Position numbers and translations under genes: made by a program. Under the pieces are notes generated by a model, which made no database searches, was not told the DNA's origin, and saw nothing but the letters and a program-made list of their open reading frames with translations. From assembly GCA_002914845.1 (NCBI GenBank), contig JXTC01000021.1:1238232-1302231 (forward strand): a stretch of 64,000 nucleotides of DNA, given 5' to 3'. This document shows positions 34,911-44,700 of the stretch, one piece after another (the first letter of the stretch is position 1; the number at the start of each line of letters is the position of its first letter). This DNA comes from Trema orientale (taxonomy: Eukaryota; Streptophyta; Magnoliopsida; Rosales; Cannabaceae).

Positions 34911-36153
34911 AGAGCTAAGTCGAAGAAAGAAGACTTGAAATGTAGGAAACACATTTTCATTTTGGGAGGATACATGGGCAGAATCTGACCCCGTAGAGCC
35001 AATTTGCAATTTTGGGCTACTTGATACCTACGTGTACACCATCTGTTTCTTATTAACCGCTCAAAGCGGAAAAAAAAATGTTTCTTAAACTCCTCATGTA
35101 ACCATGTTTTTGATAATTTTTGATGAGTATAAACAAGATCTATTACAGCCAACTGCAACTGTGAACATAAGGTACCAAGCAATGACATTTAATAATAGAC
35201 GGAAGGTTACACCATCCTGTAAAAAGGTCGCCATTCAATTACTAGGGCAAAACTAAAATAAGGCGAATGCATTACAATTACTAATTTGGCAGGTTCGGTA
35301 AACCTCAATCCTCAAGTGAAATCCATTCTAATGGCAATTAGTATATGCCGACAGAATCTACTAATAACTTCCTAACGCAAATTCATTTCTGAGAAAGTTG
35401 TCAATGTCATTCTTAATGACAGCTCAAAGCAGTAATAATACATCAGAACTCAAACCATTAACAAATTAGAATATTCTTCTAATAAACTTTAGCAAGTTAT
35501 ATCACATAAACGTAAAATGAGTGTGTGTAGTTATAAAAGAAATGTAAAAATGTTATACTAATTTCATTTCTGGCAGTACATTATGGTATCAGCGACATCT
35601 TACTCTCATTATAGTGAAATCTCACTCGGAGAAAAAAAAAATGCATAACCTTATAACAACTGAAGACCAATGTAATTGGAAAAACTAGTGTCAAATGATA
35701 TTTATCTAATATAAACCAAGTACTAGGAGCAAAATGCATATGCTTTACAGAAATGAGGTGTTTTCCAGATAATTGATGTTAAGAACGTCCTCTAAAAGAT
35801 TTTAGACACAATAACAGAATATATCAATGCAAATTTCATCGCATCGTCAGCCGTCAAAACACTAATAAATGATAATCCATATCCGAAGATGAACAATTGA
35901 TCTATTTTTATTGTTCCAATTCAAAATTACGTAATGGCTTAATCCCAACGAATCATATACCAAATGCATGGATAATAGCAATAATAATAGACCCATTTCC
36001 TCTGCCAATTGCACAAGCACGAAATATCCATCATTAGAGACTCAAAATGTAGCCAGAATAAGTCTTCAAAACCGAAAATTACAACCAAAAATAAGAGAAA
36101 CAGTCGAAACCCAAAACTTCTACTAAGCGAATAAACAAAATAAAAATCCAAAC
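34911..36153. other. Spacer between MATE copy C and RPL27A
   Basis: Convergent intergenic region. The first few hundred bases should hold the 3' UTR of MATE C and the right end the 3' UTR of the ribosomal protein gene. No exon, TE end or RNA gene was recognised. Confidence 0.55.
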
Positions 36154-36594
36154 CTAAGCCGTGAGCACGACGGCACCGCCGGCCTCCTTAATCTTCTTCT
36201 CGGCGATCTTGGAGACGAGCTTGGCCTTGACGACCACAGGCTGGTTCTGAGGCAAAACCCCCTTGCCCAAGACCTTGAAGTAGCCGAACTGGGTCACATC
36301 GATCAATGGCGCGTTGTCCTTGGTGGCCTTGTCCTTCACCTCCTGGGGCACCATGGACCAGAGCTTGTCGATGTTGACGATTGGGCAGTAGAACTTGTTG
36401 CGAAGCTTGTGGAAATACCTCATACCCACCTTCCCGAAGTACCCGGGGTGGTACTTGTCGAAGAGGATCCGGTGGTGGTGCATGCCTCCGGCGTTACCGC
36501 GACCGCCCGGGTGCTTCCTGTGCTTGCCGATTCTTCCATGGCCGGCGCTGACGTGGCCGCGCTTCTTCCTGTGCTTCTTGAATCGGGTCGTCAT
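36154..36594 (-). CDS. RPL27A: 60S ribosomal protein L27a (uL15), intronless, 146 aa
   Basis: Structural protein of the large cytosolic ribosomal subunit. The N-terminus [20 protein letters not shown] and the following [23 protein letters not shown] block form the basic, Gly-rich tail that enters rRNA. The central [18 protein letters not shown] and the C-terminal [20 protein letters not shown] carry the L15-family fold and signature. Length matches the plant family. The single exon starts at an ATG at 36594 (read leftwards) and ends at TAG. GC content is clearly higher than in the surroundings, with many C/G third positions, as is common for highly expressed ribosomal genes. Upstream are telo boxes and site II motifs. 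Identification is secure; which paralogue is not known. Confidence 0.98.
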   Translation of the reverse strand: MTTRFKKHRKKRGHVSAGHGRIGKHRKHPGGRGNAGGMHHHRILFDKYHPGYFGKVGMRYFHKLRNKFYCPIVNIDKLWSMVPQEVKDKATKDNAPLIDVTQFGYFKVLGKGVLPQNQPVVVKAKLVSKIAEKKIKEAGGAVVLTA

Positions 36595-36625
36595 CTCCTC
36601 TCTCTCTGTGGGAGTTTCTCTCTCC

Positions 36626-36744
36626 TAGGGTTTCGGCGGCTGAGAGAAGATGGAGCTAGGGCGGGGTTTGGGGACATTTATGTGGATGGGGACGGGATTT
36701 GAGGAGTGGAGTGTTTTGGGTTTACCATTTTGCCCTTAGGGTTT
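36626..36744 (-). promoter_or_regulatory. Two telo boxes (AAACCCTA) upstream of RPL27A
   Basis: AAACCCTA on the gene's strand occurs at 36626-36633 and 36737-36744, that is 32 and 143 bp before the start codon. Telo boxes at this position are established features of plant ribosomal-protein and other growth-related promoters. Confidence 0.75.
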
Positions 36745-36799
36745 GGGGTTTTGGCCTTTTGTTCAGGTGCAGAAATGGAATTAAGGCTTTGTTTAATGT

Positions 36800-36934
36800 C
36801 TGGACCCTTTTGGGCCTGATTTGTTGAGCAATGAACTACGAGTACGTTCTCCGGACCCTTTTGGGCCTGATTTGTTGGCATGTTGGGCCTGATTAAAAGT
36901 GGAAACAATGACATAGATAGGACTAACTTGGGCC
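36800..36934. promoter_or_regulatory. Cluster of four site II motifs (TGGGCC) upstream of RPL27A
   Basis: TGGGCC occurs at 36811, 36862, 36884 and 36929. The first two sit in a direct repeat of about 25 bp (GGACCCTTTTGGGCC then TGATTTGTTG). Site II motifs bind TCP-type factors and act with telo boxes in proliferating tissue (established for plant ribosomal genes). Confidence 0.7.
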
Positions 36935-37769
36935 GAAATAACTTTATCTTTTTTTTTTTAATAGTATTAAGGACTTATTGACCATAAGTCAAAAGCTTCT
37001 TGACTATGAAAAGGTTATTATTTAAAACTTTTTTATGGTCAAAAACCATAAGTCAATATGTTCTTGATACACTTAAAAATATTATTTTTAAAAAAATACA
37101 CAAAAAAATTATTTTGGCCCAAGTTAATCCTACTCATATCCTTTCTACTTAAAGATGTATCTTCCCTGAAGTCATAGCTTAGTTAGTTGGTTACCATTTT
37201 CTTATAGTAATTAGCGAATGTCTTTCTTATTAAGTTTCATTTTAGTAAATGTCTTCCTTGATGTTTTTAGGTAAATGGCTGAATATATCATCTTTTACAC
37301 TAATCATTTAAGTCGATGTACAAGATCAAATTTATAAGCTATCTATGTTAGTTTTTATGTCGATTGATATACAGAGCATTTAGCTCTGGAAATTAAAAAG
37401 GGGACATGTATTGTAATAAAGCGACAAAATTGAACATTTTGCAAAAAAGTCCTTTATTTTTTAAGAGCACAAACTAAATTAATTAATTTTTCATGTACAT
37501 CAATTTTTTTATGCTCTAATAAATAGCAGTTTGGGCATATAAAATTATGGAACTAACTCATGAACAACTTAGCCTTAAAAAAAAAATACTCATGAACAAC
37601 TTTAAAAGTATGTGAAATTAAAAAGCAGTATCGACTTTTTAGAAACAAAAAATACAGCTATCATAAATCACGAATCTCCCACAAAAAGTGGTTTTTATTT
37701 TTCTACTTCTATTACAGTCATCGTAGGGGATCCTGCAATATATATATATATATAGGTACCAATCTAGTT

Positions 37770-37975
37770 TGTATTTTTTTTTAATATATCTATAGGTATT
37801 GTTTTGCTCAATAAAAATTATTACGCACGTCTTTTTATAATAAAATATGGAGAGAGAGAAAATCATTAAATAATGTGTATTTATTTTTATTTTTTTCCTA
37901 ACTACTCAAATTATGGTAACTGTTAGATCAATGATCCAACGATTAAAAAAAATATCCATAGATAGGTTAAAAAAA
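37770..37975. repeat. MITE-like inverted-repeat element, second copy of the 5201-5410 family
   Basis: It contains ATCTATAGGTATTG near the left end and the inverted ATCCATAGATAGGT near the right. The same GAGAGAGA-AAATCATTAA and GATCCAACGATTAAAAA interior blocks occur as at 5201-5410. The ends are approximate in T/A-rich flanks. Confidence 0.6.
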
Positions 37976-38507
37976 TACATATATATATGAATATATATAT
38001 TTTTATATTAAATAAAAATATAAATAAAATCCACAAATTAGTCTATCTCTCCTATTTATTTGTAGTCCTTTACAAAAAATTGAAAAACATCATGGTTTCT
38101 ACCTCAAATCATGCGACTATGTGAATGTTTTTCGACGAGTGTTTATTTCGACTTCGTCTTGATTTACACCATGTCTGGTAGGAGGGAGGGACTGTAGAAA
38201 GGATGAAGAGCCTAAGAAGGAAGTGAAAGGTGAAGTAATGAGAGGAGAGCGTCAATCATTTTAAGTTGTTTGGTAAGAGGGATAGAGAGTAAGATGGAAT
38301 GAGAGTATTTATTTAAAAAATTATTAAATTATCCATTTCATCTTTTTTTTTTAAACAATTTAAAAAAGGCACTTTTGTCGGTTTTTATTAAAAAAAAAAA
38401 AGAGAAGAGGCTAAATCCTACCATTATGATGATTCAAAATGGTGGGCCACGAGAAATCATCCCTTCACTTCTCATCTCTTTTCTTTAATTGATCTTTCCA
38501 AACAATG

Positions 38508-38660
38508 TATTTTACCTCTTCTTTCACGCTCTCATCCTCCTACAAATCCTTTCTACTAAACAAAGCCACATAGATGTGGTACATATTTTACCTCTTCTTT
38601 CAACCTCTCCATTCTCCTACAAATCCTTTCTACCAAACAAAGCCACATAGATGTGGTTCA
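38508..38660. repeat. Tandem direct repeat, two units of about 76 bp
   Basis: The unit contains ACCTCTTCTTTCA, CCTCCTACAAATCCTTTCTAC and CAAAGCCACATAGATGTGGT. The second copy follows directly and is nearly identical, so the duplication is recent. CCACATAGATGTGG is an imperfect palindrome in each unit. Confidence 0.75.
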
Positions 38661-39133
38661 GTGTGATTAAGCGTTTAAAACTTAATATCAGAAATAAAGT
38701 ATATTCTTTAGGGGGGAAAAAAACACTCTCGTTATTTTACTAGGGCAATTACTATAACTGGTTGGTCATACATATAATTACGTCAACGTACCCAATTTGC
38801 AACCAGTACAAGTTACCTTTACTGGTATTGAAAAGGCACCATGCATGCATTTACTAGGAACTTCAGAGTATGTTGTCAATACCTGGTGCAAGTAAACGCG
38901 CGATAATAAGCTTTTACATTAGGAAAGATAGCAATCCGAGTATTCATCCGACTGTAAAACGGGCACCTAACTAAGACAGCACAAAATCACATTGCCACCA
39001 TTACCATAATTTATCTGCACAGAATTAATATTTTAAAAATGAAGTGGTCAAATAATATATTACAATAACCACAACATCCCCATCAATAACAAACAGAGAT
39101 TGCAAATACATTTAAAGTGTATCTATGTATAGT

Positions 39134-40935
39134 TCAATTTTGAAGGAAGAGAGCAGCTCCAACCAAGCCCAACCATAGTGTCAAAGCTATCCAAAAACCT
39201 TGACTCTTTTCCAATCCAGTTGGAGGTCGCCACACCAGAAAGTCCCCTAAAAAGTCTCTGGAGGATGGAAGCTGATTGGTTGTTGACCCCATGCTTTTCC
39301 GATCATTGTCCTTGTATTTATCAGTCCACGTTCCTGCATAGCTTATTTAGTCAAAGATAATAATTAACATGGTCAGCTTCTTTAGTTCATAAATTTGCCG
39401 AAACATAGACAATCAACAATTGTCAATAGCTTGTGGTTAGTTTAATCAACACTACCAGCACAACCAGAGCCAGAGGCTGATAAGTAACTAAAGCTTGAAT
39501 GGTATAGAAACTAGAACCAATACCTGTCGTAACTAGAACCAATCAAAGGTATCGTCACCATTTCTTCCTGGGATATCTTGAGCTTTGGTGCTTGCAAAAT
39601 GTAGCGAAGATCAGCAGCTTGGCGTCGGATGCTGACACTAGGGTGCCTCTTTTCCAATTGTTGGTACAGAGCAATGCAGTCTTTGTGGCGGTTGTTAGCC
39701 TCGTACGCCATGGCAAGCCATATTTGGATCTGAAAAAACAAAACCAGAGCTTTAAACTTTACACCTATATACAATGGTTCACAATCCAAACATCATATTT
39801 TACTATCCCGTATCGACACAAATTTCCCAAAGAGGAATCCTCATCAGGAGTTAACCAACCTCACCGCCAAATAGCGTCTGCCCTGGTATAATTGTTAGTG
39901 CACCTTCCAGGAACTCAATGGCTCGCCCATACATGCCCTTCCCATAAGCCTTCTGACCCAAATCGAACATCAACTGCGCTGTTTCTCTCCGCTCTGCCTG
40001 CTCCTTGGCCACCTGCTCTCACAACCAAACCAACAAATTCAATCTCATGATCATCAAACATACAGCTATAAGTTGAAAATTAATTATTGCTATTATAGTA
40101 TCATAACTTACTTAACAATAAAGGGTCAGAGCAGAATGTCCATACAAGGAAACTTTCACTTTCAACCAATCAAACTTCATCTACAGAGAACCCATGAACA
40201 CTGAAACTGAAATCCACCATATATATATATATATATATACTGATAACTTACATTTGGGGACTTTAACCCGTATAGCTTATCCACCCAACTCTAGTTGGCA
40301 AACACAGTCTATCCTATGGTTTCTCACTCTCTAATTATATAATTATACAAAATCAATAGCAAAGAGAGAGTTCATTTTCATGCCAAATTTTCATAATTTA
40401 CATCCAAATTACGTAATTTGAATCGAAATAGAAAACCCTAACTAACCTTTTCGAGCTCTTTTCTGACTCTCATCCGCTTCTCTTCCTCAGTCTCCTCCAC
40501 ACCACCATCGCCATCCTCATCCTTCAACTGGCTCTGCAACTCCTCGGCTTTCTTCTCCAGCTCCCTCCTCTCCTCGATCTCCTTCACTCTCCTCCGCATT
40601 TCCTTCTCCCAGTCAAACTCCTCCTCTTCCCACTCGCCGTTCCCGTTCCCCTCCTCGTCGCTCGACCCCGCGCCGGGATCCACGCCGTTCACCTTCGAAT
40701 TCGCTTTTCCACGCGCCACCACCCTCTGGCTCCGACTCTCGCCGTCCGATTCGAACCACTTACCCGCGATGAACGCGCCGAGCGCGTGAGACTCTCTCCT
40801 CGGCATGTTATTGAGGCCCAAAACGGCTTCGACCGCCACCGCCACCGCCACCGGACGGCTCTTCCGGTCCGGTAATATGGTCCGAGATGACGTCACGTCC
40901 ATTGACAGAGCTAAGTTTCCGAGAACCACCGCCAT
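39134..40935 (-). CDS. TPR-like protein, probably plastid-targeted, with C-terminal membrane helix (4 exons, 351 aa)
   Basis: Exons on the - strand are 40447-40935, 39860-40012, 39524-39729 and 39134-39341; the lengths sum to 1056 nt and close on TGA. The start gives MAVVLGNLALSMDVTSSRT, a Ser/Thr/Val-rich leader poor in acidic residues, like a chloroplast transit peptide. Residues about 85-160 are highly charged and helical (EWEEEEFDWEKEMRRRVKE...), likely a coiled coil. Residues about 165-250 hold TPR-like helices (LGQKAYGKGMYGRAIEFLEG, then WLAMAYEANNRHKDCIALYQ). A strongly conserved stretch, RRQAADLRYILQAPKLKIS, follows. Residues about 333-349 (WIALTLWLGLVGAALFL) form a single membrane helix at the very C-terminus. 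I recall similar Arabidopsis proteins annotated only as TPR-like. Exon 4 needs the acceptor ending AATAAG at 39342; the nearer-looking TATGCAG 7 nt on would shift the frame to an early stop. The start is divergent from ABCB26. Confidence 0.88.
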
Positions 40936-41785
40936 AGTCGCCGGAGGTTAGAGGGCCAAGGATGAAAGAGAGAGAAAAGTGGGGATATGAGGTTCCCGCT
41001 GAAAAGACTGTGTGGAAGATATTTTGGTTCGTTGAGTTCTGTAGGACCAAAATACCCCTGAACTTCTGTGGATATGACTTAAATGATGTACAGTTTTTTT
41101 TTACTTTAACGAGGTTAATATCGTCCGAAACGAGTGAAGAGCCGTCGGGTTAAGTACTACGGCCACGATTTGTCTCGCGTAGCGAAAAAGGGAGGTGTGG
41201 CTCGATTACGTCAAACACGTAACTGGACTCGCAAACGACATGTCGTTTTTTGGTCTTTAATTACACTCAAAACGGCGTCGTCTCCTCCCAGTTCAGTAAA
41301 CTCAAAGACAAAATAGCCCAAAATTTTTGTGGATGTGACTCCGTCACTCCGGACGGTTTTCTGAGTTTGAGGGTAATATTGTCCGAAAGGAGCCCTATAA
41401 CAGCATGGTTAACTTCAACGACCAAAGATTTGTCTTGCGTGGCGAAAAAGGTTGGTGTAGCTTGATCACATTAAACACGCAACTGGAACGGAAAACGATA
41501 TGTCGTTTAGCGTCGTCGTGTCGTCCCAGTTCTGCCACGCGCCTAATTCAAAGACCGGTCCTTTTTTTTTTTGCTAGAAATTCAAAGACCGGTCCTTGAG
41601 TTTTTTGTTTTGGAGCTTTCGCAAAGCGATAAGCAAAACTAGGTTCACGCTCCGCCGAAGCCGAAGAGGCCCCTGATTCGAGTTCAAGGCTCCTTCCTTC
41701 GTCCATGGACGAAGACAGAACCAGTTCGAGCTCGTACCTTTAACCCGAAATCTCATTCTGTCTTCTTCTTCTTCATCATCCAAAC
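40936..41785. promoter_or_regulatory. Bidirectional promoter region between the TPR gene and ABCB26
   Basis: Only 850 bp separate the two start codons, which point away from each other, and both products appear plastid-targeted. The region is GC-richer than other spacers and carries a diverged tandem duplication (41051-41560). A second small direct repeat, ATTCAAAGACCGGTCCTT, occurs at 41549 and 41579. No TATA box is obvious on either side. Shared regulation is inference. Confidence 0.55.
41051..41560. repeat. Diverged tandem duplication, unit about 261 bp, in the bidirectional promoter
   Basis: Paired blocks are CTTCTGTGGATATGACT with TTTTGTGGATGTGACT, ATCGTCCGAAACGAG with ATTGTCCGAAAGGAG, GATTTGTCTCGCGTAGCGAA with GATTTGTCTTGCGTGGCGAA, and ACGACATGTCGTTT with ACGATATGTCGTTT. 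Spacing between pairs is constant at about 260 bp. Confidence 0.75.
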
Positions 41786-44700
41786 ATGGCGGTGGCGCTC
41801 TACAATCCACACCCTCGCCTTCTCTCCTCTGTCCATTTCAGAACACCATTGGTTCGAACTCGTCTGAAAAATCTCCATTTCACCACCTCCGGTACCAAGC
41901 TCCGCCTGATTCTCTCTCTCCACTCATCAAACCGAAGACGCGTTCCTTTCCCGCCGATTCGGTCGGCGTCGATCAACGGCTACTCGGTTCACGACGGTTC
42001 CGACGAGCATGTTCAGGGCCGCCGCCCAGAAGCCGAGGTCGACGGGTTTGAGCGGCTCCGGAGGTGGACGGCTTTTGTGAGGTCAATTTTGCCTGGTGGA
42101 AGTTGGTGGAGGTTGGATGATGATGTCGAAGTTAGGATTTTGGCTGAGCCGGTGACTGTGACTCGAGCTCTTGTTCGGATGTGGGAGCTCGTCGCTAAAG
42201 ACCGGTGGGTCATCTTTGCCGCTTTTGCTACCCTATTTGTGGCTGCGGTGAGTTTCGAGCATACTTCTTTTTTTTTTTTTTTAATTTCTTTTCTTTTTTT
42301 GATATTTAGTGTTTGTTGTCTTGATTTAATTTTGTGTGTTTAATGCTTTGTGCTTCAGCTTTCGGAGATTTCGATACCGCATTACTTGACGGCATCGATA
42401 TTCACCGCGCAGAGCGGCCAAGTTGCGGTGTTCCGCCGGAACGTGAGCCTCTTGGTTCTGCTGTGTGTCACCGCGGGAATTTGCAGGTCAAGATCTTGTA
42501 TGGTCAAAACTCAAAATCCCCACTTGTTCTAAGTTGTACGTTGTTGACATGGTTGTATGCACAACTGGGAAGTACCCGCTTCCGCTTATCAATCTTGTTA
42601 AGAAGCTTGACTAAACATATTATTTATACACGTTTATTAAATTATATATTTTGCGAAGTTATTTTTGGTTGTTCTCCATGTAACCATTCAAGTTGCACAT
42701 AATTTGGAATTTGAGCCTTCTCGATGAATGATGAGTGCCATACTGCTGCTGACACTGTACTTTGTTTATCTGAACTCCAGCGGTCTACGAGGTTGCTTTT
42801 TTGGCATAGCAAATATGATCCTTGTGAGTCTCTGTCTCACATATGATTTTGTTCTGTTTAAATTTGTAAATGAATAGATTTTTCTCAGGATGATCTGGAA
42901 TATATGTAAAACTTCTTCGATGATCAAATATAATGCTCAATTAGAAGTTTATGTGGCATGAGTTTTATGTTTATTTAACTTTTCAACGTAATAGTCACTC
43001 TTATCTTCCTTAATTAACTTGAGCTTCTACGTCATCTGCAGGTTAAGAGAATGAGGGAAACATTATATTCTGCTCTCCTGCGTCAGGTTCTAAAATATTT
43101 CGAAATCAATATTATTTTTCTTTTTTTTTTCAAAACTCAAGTCTATGAACAAGCTATTTCTTTTCTTATTTATTTTGATAGCACCTCTATTGTAGGATAT
43201 ATCCTTTTTTGACTCTGAAACCGTCGGTGATTTGACAAGTAGGCTTGGAGCAGATTGTCAGCAAGTGTCGCGGGTCATTGGATATGATCTCAATTTGATA
43301 TTTCGCAATGTTCTTCAGGTTTCTATGCCTATTGCAACTTTAGTTCCTCCTTGTTTGTATGTAATTTGAGATATAAGTTTGATTTTCTATTGTGCGCTGT
43401 TAGGGAACAGGTGCAATGATCTACTTGCTGATCTTGTCATGGCCTCTTGGTTTATGTACACTGCTGATATGCTGTACTCTGGGAGCAGTTATGCTAGTTT
43501 ATGGCCGGTAAGATATATTTTTCCTTCATAAGATTGCTTTGCCTGAAAATTTGCTATATTATGGCGCATGACAAATGTAAGTTTGTTAATGGACTGTTTG
43601 GTTGTAAATGTGAACATGCCTTCCGATTGAGGCTTCTAGTGATGATTGAATTCAAGTAGTTGTGGTTCATCAAATTAACAGGTTTATGAGGATGGGGTCT
43701 GGGAGAAATTGGACTGATATTTTGAGAAAGAAAAACATTCCGTGTTATGTCAGAAGATATTGATCTCTAATTGCACTTGTGTGACTATTTTCCTTCCTGT
43801 AGGTACCAGAAGAAGGGAGCAAAATTGACTCAAGAATTTACTGCTTCTGCTAATGAGGTAAAGTGTGAAGTGTTAGCTATGTTTACTGTTGAAGATTATG
43901 TATCTTGAGACAATTCATTGTTTGTTACAGGTTGCACAAGAAACAATTTCTTTGATGAGAACTGTTCGTGTTTACGGGACAGAGAAAGAAGAACTTGGAA
44001 GGTAATGTATAGATACTAAAGGTGGATCTTTTGTTGATTTGTTGGTACTACAGCACTTTCTATGAGACGGTGCATTAAAGGTAGCTTATACAAGCTAGTA
44101 CATGTAATTTAGGAGGTCCTGATAGAGATTTCTATCCATGTATGTGCATAGATATGAGAAATGGCTTGGAAAGTTGGCTGATATAAGCTTGCGGCAAAGT
44201 GCTGCATATGGCTTTTGGAACTTGAGCTTCAACACTCTTTATCATTCAACTCAGGTATAGCTTTTTTATTATCTCTCAAAAATAGAAGATTCCAATGTTT
44301 TCAAGATATCTTATTACTTTCTGCAGATTATTGGTTTTTACAAAACTTCATTAGCTATCTTCTCTTTGGACTTCCGCCCAAAATAATGAGCAATCTATAT
44401 TATTATATAATTTGGTTTTTATTTTATCCACTTTCAAAGTCAAATATAGAGATGCTAATAGTCCATTGAAGTTGAGTGCATATGCAGTTCTAGCTGTTCC
44501 TACAATTTAAAGAGCTACTGCAATTTTGGTGCTATAAATTANTAAAATCTGAATATGTAGAAGTTGACTTTTCTTTTTACTGGCAAAATTTAATTGTATA
44601 GGTTATTGCAGTGCTGGTAGGAGGCACGTCTATTCTAGCTGGCCATATTACGGCGGAGCAGCTTACAAAGTTTATATTATACAGCGAATGGCTGATTTAT

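Larger units (their letters stand above)
36935..39133. other. Spacer between the RPL27A promoter and the TPR gene
   Basis: AT-rich region with a MITE-like element at 37770-37975. A direct repeat (TTTTACCTCTTCTTTCA, CTCTC, ATCCTCCTACAAATCCTTTCTAC and AAACAAAGCCACATAGATGTGGT blocks) occurs at about 38508-38584 and 38585-38660. No coding exon recognised. Confidence 0.5.

Noticed and set aside
36395..36702. Frames on the + strand across RPL27A
   Set aside because: Antisense to a strongly conserved ribosomal protein; no independent evidence.
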